NCBI GenBank assembly: GCA_003598175.1
Contig: QZKN01000180.1
Location: forward strand, 1-64,000
Length of the DNA stretch: 64,000 nt
Reading direction: 5' to 3'
Source: Candidatus Omnitrophota bacterium
Lineage (GTDB): Bacteria; Hinthialibacterota; Hinthialibacteria; Hinthialibacterales; Hinthialibacteraceae
This document shows, in pieces, positions 7,489-15,421 of this stretch (its first letter is position 1; each line of letters starts with the position of its first letter). The position numbers and the translations under genes were made by a program. Under the pieces are notes generated by a model. It made no database searches. It worked only from the letters and a program-made list of their open reading frames with translations, and was not told the DNA's origin.

Positions 7489-8898
7489 ATGAAACGAAAT
7501 GGATTAGCATTCTTTTTTTGTTTGATTTGTTTATTTCCTTTATGTGTAACCGCGCAATATCACTATCAACTCAGCCCGGCATGGCAAACCGGTGAAGGCG
7601 TATATGTGGTCGTGGATGAAGTGGAATTTTTCGGGAACAATATGCGTGGAAATCGCGTTCTCGTCGTTGCCAACATCGACGGCTCCACCAATCCACTCCA
7701 TGCGTGGATCAATCAGGATTTTGGCGCAAATTATACGGTGAAGTGCGACGTGCGGATGGAATCCTGGCACGATCAGCAGGATTTAAGCCGCGGCGGAATA
7801 GCAGTGCGCCTTCAACCGCAAGGAAACAATGAGGGTGAAGGCCAGGATCGCGCTATCAATTTGCTGTTTCATGAAAATTATGACACGGTTGAGTATTTAA
7901 ATGACTTTCGCGCATGGGCAAACACCAATGATAATCAATTTATGTGGGACAAAGGAGTCATGTATACCTTTGAATTGACCGTCACCGGCAATACGGTGAA
8001 CGGAAAAGTCTATCGAACGGATGAAGGACCGGACGGAGTCGAGTCGATTGTATTGAATGAGTGGACTCACGCCTCATTTTCCGACCGAACGACCGGTTTT
8101 CCGGGAATTACAGGCAGTAACATTCAAGGGCAGGTGGTCATATTCGACAATTTCCAAGTTCTCGTGAACGGGGAAGTCGTGTTTGAAGATAACTTCGAAG
8201 GCGATTTGGAACGAATTCCGCAAACGGTGGGATTGAGCGAGAATTGGGTGTATGGAGAAGGCGGATATTGGGTCGTGGATGATGGCGTGTTGTATGGTAT
8301 CGCGACCAGTCGGCTTGATCCTAAAAAAATATGGTTCAAAGAAGAAATCATCGGCGGAGCATCGATCAAAGCCGACGTGCGGATGCTTTCGTGGCATGAT
8401 GGTATATTCATTCCCGGCGCCAACGCCGATTATAGCCGATCCGGCGTTTCGCTTCACATTCAGCCGGACGGACGAGGCGGCGGCCGAGCGCCAAGCGATC
8501 GCGGACCGGGCGAAGCGCGGAGTATCGTCATGTTGCTGCACGATAATATCAACACGGTCGAATTTCTGAACGATTTCGCCGCATGGGCAAATTTGGATGA
8601 CAACACGATTCCATGGAATGCGGGGACGTGGTACACCTTTGAAATGCGTTCCGACGGATTCGTGGTGGAAGGAACCTTCATTGAACGCGATGATCCCGGT
8701 ACGGCGGTGGAAATGACGCCGTGGGAGTTTCCCGGCGTGGCGGACCGTTTGGATGGATTCGCCGGTTTGAGCACGAGTACGGTTTCAGGAGAAATGGCGG
8801 CTTTCGACAATGTCGAGATCCGTGATGAGAATGGCTCCATTCTGTTTTCGGACGACTTTGAAACGGTTGTCGATGTGCGGGAATGGTATTTATTTTAA
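7489..8898 (+). CDS. Secreted protein with two tandem LamG/DUF1080-like jelly-roll repeats
   Basis: A signal peptide (residues 1-21, ending VTAQ) is followed by two homologous units. Unit one, about residues 22-238, has VKCDVRMESWHD, SRGGIAVRLQPQGN, NTNDNQFMWDKGVMYTFEL and VIFDNFQV. Unit two, about residues 245-460, has IKADVRMLSWHD, SRSGVSLHIQPDG, NLDDNTIPWNAGTWYTFEM and AAFDNVEI. The pattern resembles concanavalin-A-like sugar-binding domains, so carbohydrate binding is likely but unproven. The C-terminus is a short tail, VVDVREWYLF, similar to the tail of the protein at 23501. AGGGGAGG sits before ATG 7489. It pairs with the upstream pseudopilin gene and ends at a terminator. Confidence 0.75.
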   Translation: MKRNGLAFFFCLICLFPLCVTAQYHYQLSPAWQTGEGVYVVVDEVEFFGNNMRGNRVLVVANIDGSTNPLHAWINQDFGANYTVKCDVRMESWHDQQDLSRGGIAVRLQPQGNNEGEGQDRAINLLFHENYDTVEYLNDFRAWANTNDNQFMWDKGVMYTFELTVTGNTVNGKVYRTDEGPDGVESIVLNEWTHASFSDRTTGFPGITGSNIQGQVVIFDNFQVLVNGEVVFEDNFEGDLERIPQTVGLSENWVYGEGGYWVVDDGVLYGIATSRLDPKKIWFKEEIIGGASIKADVRMLSWHDGIFIPGANADYSRSGVSLHIQPDGRGGGRAPSDRGPGEARSIVMLLHDNINTVEFLNDFAAWANLDDNTIPWNAGTWYTFEMRSDGFVVEGTFIERDDPGTAVEMTPWEFPGVADRLDGFAGLSTSTVSGEMAAFDNVEIRDENGSILFSDDFETVVDVREWYLF

Positions 8899-8908
8899 AC
8901 CGCCGAGT

Positions 8909-8942
8909 GTGGAAGGCGGTTTGGTATCACCTTCCACTTTTT
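8909..8942 (+). terminator. Intrinsic terminator with an overlapping alternative hairpin
   Basis: GTGGAAGG (8909-8916) pairs with CCTTCCAC (8930-8937) and is followed by five T. A second hairpin, AAACCGCC (8897-8904) with GGCGGTTT (8915-8922), overlaps it, so the two cannot form together. It ends the secreted two-repeat protein gene. Confidence 0.7.
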
Positions 8943-9108
8943 CATGAGTTCACGAAAACCTTGCAGGCCGTTTTTTCCATCTTTCGACTGCACTATACAG
9001 CATTCCACTTTTGGCGCTACCATACTTTCATGTCTGGCGCGAGATTTTTCAGCGAGATAAAATTCTGCGCCTGATTCTCTTTCATCATCAATAATCCGGA
9101 GGATAGAA

Positions 9109-10218
9109 ATGGCTTCGAAAGACGAATTGAAACAATTATTACAGGGTCCAATCTATCTGGCGCCCAACACCTATCTGCATTTTTACAATGGAGGAAAATT
9201 GCGGGCGAAGTTCATGGGGGAGCCTGATCCCAAAGACGATTTCAACTCGGAAGAGTGGATTTTCTCCACCAACCGCGCCGTCACGCCCGGCCGCGAAAAC
9301 CCGCCTGACAAGGGTTTCAGCAAAGTGAAACTTCCCAGCGGTGAAATCGTTCTTTTACAAGATATTTTGAAAGAATTTCCTGATGAAACGTTGGGACAGA
9401 AACATTTTGAGAAATTCGGTCCCAATCTTGGAGTGCTGTTGAAAATCTTCGACGTGGGCGACGACGCGCATATCCCCGTGCATTGGCATCCCTCTCCCGC
9501 ATTCTCGCAGAAACACCTCAACAATCCGTTCGGCAAAAATGAGGCGTGGATCGTCATCGACACGCGTCCCGGCGCGAAGGCGTGGGTCGGTTTTAAGGAA
9601 GACATCGACGTGAACGAATTCAAAAAGTGGATGGAAGCGCAGGACGTGGAAACCATGCGCAAGCACATGCACGTGCTCGAACCCAAACCGCGCGACGTCA
9701 TTTATCTGACCGACGGCTGGGTCCACTCTCTCGGCGCGGGTCTGTGCATTCTGGAACCGCAGGAACCCACCGATTGGAACATTCTCGCCGAATGGGAAGG
9801 CTACCCATACGAAAAAGAAGACGGCGCCTGCGGACTCGATTGGGATACGGCTCTCGAAGCGGCGCGGTTTGAGGCCATGCCGGAAGATTATCTCGAAAAT
9901 TACGTGAAACGCACACCGAAAGTGATTCGCGAACAGGACGGCAGCGTGGAAGAAGCGCTGGTGCCGGACGAAGCCAAGAAATATTTCTACGCCACCCGTT
10001 TCATCGTCGGCGGCGAAATCGATGTGCCCGACGGCCGCGGTTTCCATTGCCTGGTGCCGACACAAGGAAAGGGAATTCTGCGCGGACCATTCGGCGATGC
10101 GCCCATCAGCAAGAGCAAATCCGTCTTCATTCCCCGATGCCTGCCGGGATACAAAATCGTCAACACCGGTGCGGACAAACTGGAGATTGTTTGCTGCTTC
10201 CCGCCGGAACTCGGATAA
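9109..10218 (+). CDS. Cupin-type mannose-6-phosphate isomerase family protein
   Basis: The 369-residue protein matches the type I phosphomannose isomerase fold. The metal-site cupin motifs are visible: IPVHWHPSPAFSQK, then GKNEAWIVIDTRPGA (glutamate ligand), and DVIYLTDGWVHSLGAG (third histidine). The C-terminal half carries a second, divergent cupin ending PTQGKGILRG. Known members interconvert mannose-6-phosphate and fructose-6-phosphate in the cytoplasm; the true sugar here may differ, since the neighbours are a xylose-isomerase-like enzyme and a polyol/sugar dehydrogenase. GGAGG lies 5 bases before the start. It is the first gene of a three-gene sugar operon. Confidence 0.8.
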   Translation: MASKDELKQLLQGPIYLAPNTYLHFYNGGKLRAKFMGEPDPKDDFNSEEWIFSTNRAVTPGRENPPDKGFSKVKLPSGEIVLLQDILKEFPDETLGQKHFEKFGPNLGVLLKIFDVGDDAHIPVHWHPSPAFSQKHLNNPFGKNEAWIVIDTRPGAKAWVGFKEDIDVNEFKKWMEAQDVETMRKHMHVLEPKPRDVIYLTDGWVHSLGAGLCILEPQEPTDWNILAEWEGYPYEKEDGACGLDWDTALEAARFEAMPEDYLENYVKRTPKVIREQDGSVEEALVPDEAKKYFYATRFIVGGEIDVPDGRGFHCLVPTQGKGILRGPFGDAPISKSKSVFIPRCLPGYKIVNTGADKLEIVCCFPPELG

Positions 10219-10236
10219 ATAAAACATGCATTATTT

Positions 10237-10264
10237 GTAGGGGCGGTTCGCGAATCGCCCCTAC
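10237..10264. repeat. 28-bp palindromic intergenic repeat (GTAGGGGCG...CGCCCCTAC)
   Basis: GTAGGGGCGGTTCG is followed by its complement with one G-T wobble, making a 14-bp stem-loop between the first two genes of the sugar operon. This type of hairpin is widespread in bacterial intergenic DNA. It may affect mRNA stability within the operon. Confidence 0.75.
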
Positions 10265-10288
10265 ATTCTAATCAGGGAGAAAAAGATC

Positions 10289-11197
10289 ATGGCAAAGAAA
10301 CTATCCATCGGTTCGTGGGCCTATTGCTTCGGACCGTATGAATCCAATCCGATCCCTTTTGATACGGTGGTAAAAACGCTGGCGGAATATGGCGTGGACG
10401 GCGTCGAGATCGGCGCGTTTCGGCCCCATCTGCATCCGGAAGACTACCCGATGAAAGCGGATCGAGACAAAATCACCCAATTGATCAAAGACAACGGCCT
10501 GGAAGTGTCCGGCCTGGCCGCCGATTTCTGGTCGTATCACGGACCGGGAACCGACGAAGCGCAGAAGAATAATTTCTACTTCAATCTATTCAAAAAAAAC
10601 CTGCAACTGGCGCTCGATTTCGGCGCTCCGGCAATCCGCGTCGATACGAATTGTCCTCCTGACGGCATCCCGGGCGTGGACCGCCAGGTCATATGGGACC
10701 GTATCGTCGCCTTGTGGCGTAAATGCGCGCAAATTGCGCAGGATTTCGGCGTCAAACTCGTTTGGGAATTCGAACCGGGTTTCATATTCAACAAACCGAG
10801 TGAGGTCGTGCAGCTGGTCGAAGCGGTCGATCATCCCAATTTTTCAGTTCTGTTCGACGCCTGCCATGCGTATATGAGCGCGGTCGTCGGCGCGCGGCAG
10901 CACGGCGAAAAAGAAACGCTAGCCGGCGGCGTGGTGGAATTTGCGCGGATGCTGAAAGGCAAAATCGGACACATTCACCTGATCGATTCCGACGGCACGC
11001 TGCATGGCGGCGAGACGAGCACGCATCGCCCGTTCGGCGAAGGCAACATCAATTTCGATGAAGTTCTCCCCGTGCTCGCGGAAGAAATCGGATACACCAG
11101 CGATTGGTGGACCATTGACCTCTGCTTCTGGCCGGAAGCGTGGGACGTCACCCGCAACGCGCAGGAGTTCCTGAAACCTTATCTGCAAAGATATTAA
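10289..11197 (+). CDS. Sugar phosphate isomerase/epimerase (xylose-isomerase-like TIM barrel)
   Basis: A 302-residue protein of the AP endonuclease 2/xylose-isomerase-like superfamily. Motifs seen are VDGVEIGAFRPH (first strand-loop), KLVWEFEPGF (metal-ligand glutamate), VLFDACHAY (Asp and His), IGHIHLIDSDG (His) and FGEGNINFDEVLPVL (Glu in the last barrel motif). Known members isomerise or epimerise sugars or sugar acids using a divalent metal. The substrate is unknown. GGGAGA lies before the start, and the gene sits 70 bases after the ManA-like gene across a palindromic repeat, followed by the dehydrogenase. Confidence 0.85.
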   Translation: MAKKLSIGSWAYCFGPYESNPIPFDTVVKTLAEYGVDGVEIGAFRPHLHPEDYPMKADRDKITQLIKDNGLEVSGLAADFWSYHGPGTDEAQKNNFYFNLFKKNLQLALDFGAPAIRVDTNCPPDGIPGVDRQVIWDRIVALWRKCAQIAQDFGVKLVWEFEPGFIFNKPSEVVQLVEAVDHPNFSVLFDACHAYMSAVVGARQHGEKETLAGGVVEFARMLKGKIGHIHLIDSDGTLHGGETSTHRPFGEGNINFDEVLPVLAEEIGYTSDWWTIDLCFWPEAWDVTRNAQEFLKPYLQRY

Positions 11198-11203
11198 GCA
11201 ATC

Positions 11204-11228
11204 AAGGAGCGCGGACGTCCCCGTCCGC
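11204..11228. repeat. Palindromic repeat AAGGAGCGCGGACGTCCCCGTCCGC
   Basis: GCGGACG (11211-11217) pairs with CGTCCGC (11222-11228). Nearly the same sequence occurs inverted at 17941-17966, which shows it is a dispersed element. It lies between the second and third operon genes. Confidence 0.7.
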
Positions 11229-11275
11229 AAATTTTTGGACTGGTTCAAAAGAATATGGAAATGGAGGAATAAATC

Positions 11276-12352
11276 ATGTCTGCAATGATGGCCGCTCAGG
11301 TCTTTTATGAGCCCGAAAAAATGGAAATGAAATCCGTGAACGTTCCCGTTCCCGGCGTGGACGAAGTGCTGGTGCGCGTGAAGGGCTGCGGCATTTGCGG
11401 CTCGGATATCGCCTATTATTACGGGCAGAGCTCGCTGGAAACGAAGGACGGCAAAGGGCCGCTGATTCTCGGCCACGAATTTTCCGGTGAAGTGGTGGAA
11501 GTGGGCGCGATTCCGGAAAAGCTGGGGCTCTTCCAAAAAGGCGATCGCGTGGTGCTGGATCCGGTGCAGTATTGCAACGCCTGTGAAATCTGCAAACGCG
11601 GGATGCCCAATTTGTGTGAAAACAAAGCCGTTCTCGGCGTCTCCACCAACGGCGGATTCGCCGAATATTGCCTCTCCAACTACACCGGCGTGCACAAAAT
11701 CCCCGACGGCGTCACTTACGAGCAGGCTGCGTTGACGGAGCCGCTCGCCTGCGCCGTCTACGGCGTATCGAAAATGGAAATCAAACTCGGCGATTTCGCC
11801 GTCGTCTTCGGCGCGGGCGTCATCGGCGCGCTGATGATGCAGCTGGTCAAATCCAGCGGCGCAGGCAAGGTCGCTATCGTCGATACTCTCGATTACCGCC
11901 TCGATATCGGCAAAAAGCTCAACACCGACTATCAATTCAACGTCGCGGAAAAGGATTCGCCGTACTACACGCCCGATCTCAAGAAATCAATCGCGGATCT
12001 CACCAACGGCAAATACGCCGACGCCGCCATCGTCGCCACCGGCAGCATCCCCGCGATGGAGCAGGCGCTGGCCGTCACCGGCCGCCGCGCCCGCATCGTC
12101 TACTTCGGCCTTCCCGCCGACGACGCGGTGGTGAAACTCCCCGCCTTGCAGTCGATTTTGTGGGACAAAACCATCCGCTTCTCCTGGCTCGCCCCTCTCA
12201 CCTGGCCAACCGCCCTGCAGGCTATTGCCAACGGCCTGGTGAACGTGGATATGGTGCACACGCACGATTATCCGCTGAGCGAACTGGCGATCGGCATCGC
12301 GGACGTGCGGGCGCGGAAGGGGAATGCTTTGAAGGCGGTGGTGAAGCCGTGA
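11276..12352 (+). CDS. Zinc-dependent medium-chain dehydrogenase (sorbitol/threonine dehydrogenase-like)
   Basis: The 358-residue product has the catalytic zinc cysteine in GCGICGSDIAYYY, GHEFSGEVVEVG with the zinc His/Glu pair, and the structural zinc cluster CNACEICKRGMPNLC. The Rossmann motif is VFGAGVIGALMMQLVKSSGA, so it oxidises or reduces a polyol or sugar alcohol with NAD(P). The aspartate in IVDTLDYR after the second strand suggests NAD. With the two isomerase genes upstream it probably forms a catabolic route for an unusual sugar or inositol-like compound; that is inference. It closes the operon before a strong terminator. Confidence 0.88.
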   Translation: MSAMMAAQVFYEPEKMEMKSVNVPVPGVDEVLVRVKGCGICGSDIAYYYGQSSLETKDGKGPLILGHEFSGEVVEVGAIPEKLGLFQKGDRVVLDPVQYCNACEICKRGMPNLCENKAVLGVSTNGGFAEYCLSNYTGVHKIPDGVTYEQAALTEPLACAVYGVSKMEIKLGDFAVVFGAGVIGALMMQLVKSSGAGKVAIVDTLDYRLDIGKKLNTDYQFNVAEKDSPYYTPDLKKSIADLTNGKYADAAIVATGSIPAMEQALAVTGRRARIVYFGLPADDAVVKLPALQSILWDKTIRFSWLAPLTWPTALQAIANGLVNVDMVHTHDYPLSELAIGIADVRARKGNALKAVVKP

Positions 12353-12366
12353 ACGTTCTGAAATTC

Positions 12367-12412
12367 AAACGGGTAAGCACGTTGGAAGTTTCCGGCTTAC
12401 CCGTTTGGTTTT
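12367..12412 (+). terminator. Strong intrinsic terminator of the sugar operon
   Basis: AAACGGGTAAGC (12367-12378) pairs perfectly with GCTTACCCGTTT (12395-12406), with an extra GGAA/TTCC inside the loop and a T-rich tail. It begins 14 bases after the dehydrogenase stop codon. Confidence 0.85.
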
Positions 12413-12424
12413 ATCCCGCATTAT

Positions 12425-12454
12425 TTGACAAAGTAAAATTCAATCGCATGTAAT
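12425..12454 (+). promoter_or_regulatory. Sigma-70-like promoter of the DUF4258/YgiT module
   Basis: TTGACA (12425-12430) is a perfect -35 box and TGTAAT (12449-12454) matches the -10 box at 5 of 6 positions, 18 bases apart. The predicted start is about 13 bases before ATG 12474, giving a very short leader with no visible Shine-Dalgarno site. Confidence 0.65.
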
Positions 12455-12473
12455 TGTTGTATTATTCAGCATC

Positions 12474-12821
12474 ATGGAAGACACCGACATTCATGATCAT
12501 CAAGCAATCCAAAAACGACTTCGACGGCAAGCAGAAGCAGGTCGTTTTCGTGTTACCCTCCATGCTCACCAGGAAATGATCGATGAAGACATCTCCATAG
12601 ACGAGGTGCGTGAAGTACTTCTTGATGCCACGGTTGTTGAGAATTACCCGGAACATGAGCGAGGATCATGTTGTTTGGTTTGTGGCTGGATATCCCGTAA
12701 ACGATACATCCACGTGGTCTGTACAACTTCGCTTGATCTTGTGATAATTATAACAGTATATGAACCTATGTTACCCAAATGGATAACTCCATTTGAAAGA
12801 GGGAAAAAAGATGAAATGTAG
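12474..12821 (+). CDS. DUF4258 domain protein, probable toxin
   Basis: The 115-residue protein carries the DUF4258 core: FRVTLHAHQEMIDEDISIDEVREVLLDATVVENY, then a cysteine-rich strand SCCLVCGWIS and HVVCTTSLDLVIIITVYEP. This domain resembles the RelE/MqsR-type toxin fold and typically pairs with a YgiT-type zinc finger antitoxin, which is the next gene. The two overlap by 11 bases, suggesting translational coupling. Toxic activity (mRNA interferase) is expected from the pairing, not shown. It has its own strong promoter. Confidence 0.8.
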   Translation: MEDTDIHDHQAIQKRLRRQAEAGRFRVTLHAHQEMIDEDISIDEVREVLLDATVVENYPEHERGSCCLVCGWISRKRYIHVVCTTSLDLVIIITVYEPMLPKWITPFERGKKDEM

Positions 12822-13035
12822 TATCCAAGGATGCCCTGGTGAATATGAGAATCGGCTGATTATTCACACTGTGAAGCGTGGCAAAGACATTCTCGTGTTT
12901 GAGAACGTACCCGCTGAAGTTTGCGATGTATGTTCCGATATGCTTCTGGCTCCCGAGACTATCCGACGACTCGAGGAACTCATGCAACAGCGCGAAACGC
13001 CGAAGAAATATGCTCCGTTGTATGACTACGTTTAA
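12811..13035 (+). CDS. YgiT/MqsA-type zinc finger antitoxin
   Basis: The 74-residue protein starts MKCSIQGCPGEYENR, and the two CxxC-like zinc pairs are C..GC near residues 3-8 and CDVCSD near residue 42. The ending (ETIRRLEELMQQRETPKKYAPLYDYV) is typical of YgiT-type zinc finger proteins, which neutralise DUF4258 toxins and repress their operon. ATG 12811 follows AGAGGG and overlaps the toxin stop. No helix-turn-helix domain is present, so autoregulation would need another factor. Confidence 0.8.
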   Translation: MKCSIQGCPGEYENRLIIHTVKRGKDILVFENVPAEVCDVCSDMLLAPETIRRLEELMQQRETPKKYAPLYDYV

Positions 13036-13513
13036 GAGATGTCCATCACGGTTTAGCAGGATGGGCTTGATTTAATGCATCACGCATATAAACGTAAATT
13101 TTAGTGAGGTGCGCTTTGCTTTGAGTATACATGAAACAATTTTGGAGGATTTTTATCATACCATGGCGAAACAATAGCATTATATAAATAGGGATTTAGG
13201 TTTAAGAGAAAAAGAGTGAACGGGAAAATTACAAATTCAGTATAACAATCCATACAGATGATTTGGCTATTGTGAATTGCCTACGAGCTCCCTCTCAGTA
13301 TAGTCAAAAGACCGGGAATAATCGTATTCCTTGGGGAGGACCAAAAAAAACGTGGCCACAAAGAACAGGAAATCATCAACCGTAAAGTTCTCGCACGGTT
13401 TAGCGATGTATGCGAAAAACAATTCTCCAACCTCAGCGCCAACCGGGAACGGATTACCCGGTATCTGATGGAAGCACTTCGAGGTGAAAACAAAATGGTT
13501 AACCTGTAAAAAC
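13036..13513. other. Mostly non-coding stretch with an unassigned open frame
   Basis: No complete gene is seen in these 478 bases. A weak hairpin (GTCCATC/GATGGGC, about 13041-13066) follows the YgiT gene. On the plus strand an open frame without a recognisable start ends at 13509 and reads RGHKEQEIINRKVLARF..., with coding-like composition and no family I recognise. A second frame ending near 13380 also looks coding-like. These may be remnants of a decayed gene. Confidence 0.4.
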
Positions 13514-13732
13514 ATGAAGGATTTGATCGATGAAATTCATGAATGGCGTTCCGATCTGATGGCACAATGTGACAATGATTTGGAGAAACTGGGGGAGTTT
13601 TTCCGTCGCAAGGAATCCAAACATCCGCGTCGAGTGGTGAATCAAATCACGTATTCAAAAAGCGGAACGGAAAAACCTCCTTCCGGTAATAATTTATTGT
13701 CGGATAACATGGGCAAGGAGGCGCTTATATAA
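13514..13732 (+). CDS. Small antitoxin-like protein, 72 residues
   Basis: The product begins MKDLIDEIHEWRSDLMAQC and continues DNDLEKLGEFFRRKESKHPRR, a short helical acidic-basic pattern. It resembles small proteins encoded beside PIN-type toxins, including the partner protein at 25184 (DPIVNETREAGRKMAEE). No toxin gene follows; a MITE-like element starts 2 bases after the stop. There is no strong Shine-Dalgarno site. It may be an orphan antitoxin or a remnant. Confidence 0.45.
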   Translation: MKDLIDEIHEWRSDLMAQCDNDLEKLGEFFRRKESKHPRRVVNQITYSKSGTEKPPSGNNLLSDNMGKEALI

Positions 13733-13733
13733 T

Positions 13734-13862
13734 GATGCGCCGGCAAAAAGTCGGATGAAATTTTGAAACCGGCACAGATTGTGGTATAATCAACAATCTG
13801 TCACTTTATATTGTGCAGACAGGATGTCCGCACCACAATTTTTGACTTTTTGCCGGGGCATC
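13734..13862. mobile_element. 129-bp MITE-like element with 19-bp terminal inverted repeats
   Basis: GATGCGCCGGCAAAAAGTC (13734-13752) and GACTTTTTGCCGGGGCATC (13844-13862) are complementary over 19 bases with one mismatch. The interior cannot encode a protein of useful size. It contains a second perfect stem, ACAGATTGT (13774-13782) with ACAATCTGT (13793-13801), whose loop holds a TATAAT box. This is the architecture of a miniature inverted-repeat element moved by a transposase elsewhere. Flanks (TTATATAAT left, CTTTATA right) are AT-rich, but no exact target duplication is seen. Confidence 0.75.
13763..13790 (+). promoter_or_regulatory. Promoter inside the MITE-like element
   Basis: TTGAAA (13763-13768) and a perfect TATAAT (13785-13790) are 16 bases apart and point right. 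The -10 box is in the loop of the internal hairpin. It could drive transcription into the decayed small gene and the XRE-ImmA/IrrE gene downstream. Confidence 0.5.
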
Positions 13863-14005
13863 CTTTATAGGAAAGTCATTCAAGAGACAAAAAAGTGGAC
13901 ATGGATTCTTCTGATTAATTCAAGGTGGATCAAAAAAAAATGAAAATAAAATAGAATAATATTAATTGGGGAAAAAAATTATAAGAAATTGAGGAGGCAT
14001 ATAAT

Positions 14006-14266
14006 ATGACTGAGTTCGATCAAGTGTCTTTTATTAGCGTTGAATTCACTGATAATCCGAAAGATTGAAAACAGAGTTAAATAATCCTAATTTCCGCATC
14101 AAGAAATCGGTGGGTGAAATTCTGAGATGGTACGCTAAAATTGACTTGAATCCCACTAATCGTCTAGCGGAAAAAAAACATCCCCACTAGTCGAACGCCG
14201 GCGGATCAGAAAAGATTGTCCTGAAGTAGTCGAACCGACATTGTTTGATCTTCCGGAGGAAAATGA
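14006..14266 (+). pseudogene. Small gene broken by two frameshifts, upstream of the XRE-ImmA/IrrE gene
   Basis: A strong site, GAGGAGG (13991-13997), precedes ATG 14006 and MTEFDQVSFISVEFTDNP, but the frame stops at 14068. Reading continues in another frame as ERLKTELNNPNFRIKKSVG then WYAKIDLNPTNRLAE, and after an A8 run (about 14170-14177) in a third frame as SPLVERRRIRKDCPEVV then FDLPEENE, stopping just before ATG 14270. The pieces together make one protein of about 85 residues. The product is unrecognised; by position it would be a small partner of the downstream module. The A8 run could also hide a sequencing error. Confidence 0.55.
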
Positions 14267-14269
14267 ATA

Positions 14270-15421
14270 ATGGCTTTCGATCTTGCAATGTTTTCCGATA
14301 AACTCCGCCGTTATATGGAACAGTTCCAGACATCGTATGCTGAACTTTCTGAACGTACAGGTATTGATGAGAATCGATTGCGAGAATTTGATAAACAGCA
14401 AACGACACCAACTGGTGACGAAATTCTGATCCTGGCCGATGTCTTTATGTGTGATTAAAAGTTTTTTATTTCTAACGAAAAACTGGCTCCTTTCGAACAG
14501 ACCGAAAATCTTTTTAGAAAACATAGTGAGGAATTAAATAAATTGGACAGATGGGCTATCCAGGAATTTTTGTTCCTCTGCGAATGTGAAGAATTTCTAT
14601 TGAACGAATTGAAACGCGAAAGAATAAGATTTTCATTCAAAAAACAGGGTATTTTTTTTAAAGGGCACGGTAAACAGGCAGCCGCTGCTTTAAGAGAACA
14701 TCTTGATTACGCATTCAATGAAATTCCGCTAAACATTTATAGAGATTTCACAAAAATTGGTTGTCATGTATTCCGTAGGAAACTTGATTCCAGTACTATA
14801 TCTGGTCTATGCGTGAGACACCCTGTAGCGGGTCCTTGCCTTTTAATCAATTATAGTGAGGATATTTATCGTCAACGCTTTTCAGCAGCGCACGAAGTCG
14901 CTCATGCTATTCTTGATGGGGAGGAGGATTTTGTTGTTTCATTCAAAAGATGGGATAAAAAGGATCTTTCAGAAATACGTGCGAATACATTCGCTTCACA
15001 TTTCCTACTCCCTCCCGATTTTTTAAAAACCATTCCCATTTCTAATCAATGGTCACCTGAAAAGATCGCTGAATGGGCAAATCGATTAAAGGTTAACGTA
15101 GAGCCTTTAATCTTTGCTCTTGCAAAAAATGATATTATCTCAAAGATTGAAAAGAAAAGTCTTCTGGCCAATCTTCAACGAATAAAACCTGATGATAAAG
15201 AAGATCCTGAGATTCCAACTGATCTGTCTCCTAATAGCAAAGAAAGAATTATAACTCTTTTACAGAAAGGACTTACAACTCGATATATCAATCTCTGCTT
15301 TGAAGCTTATGAAAAAGAAATTATTACTGTCGGACGCTTGAAAGAAATGTTGTTAGCGACAGATGAAGAATTAGAAGAAATTACAAGTATGTTTAATAAG
15401 AGGTTGGCTTATGAGCATTAG
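14270..15421 (+). pseudogene. XRE-HTH/ImmA-IrrE metallopeptidase gene with in-frame TAA stop
   Basis: One reading frame of 384 codons is interrupted only by TAA at 14456-14458. Codons 1-62 encode an XRE-type helix-turn-helix (TSYAELSERTGIDENRLREFDK). After the stop the same frame continues KFFISNEKLAPFEQTENLFRKH, then an ImmA/IrrE zinc peptidase with HEVAH (in AAHEVAHAILDGEEDF) and ANTFASHFLLPPDF. In the intact family, as I recall it, the motif CD-Y-KFFISNEKLAPFEQ is continuous, so TAA most likely replaces a tyrosine codon. ImmA/IrrE peptidases cleave repressors. Reinitiation at TTG 14543 (MDRWAIQEF) could make a peptidase lacking DNA binding. It overlaps the PIN-like gene by 11 bases. Confidence 0.8.
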
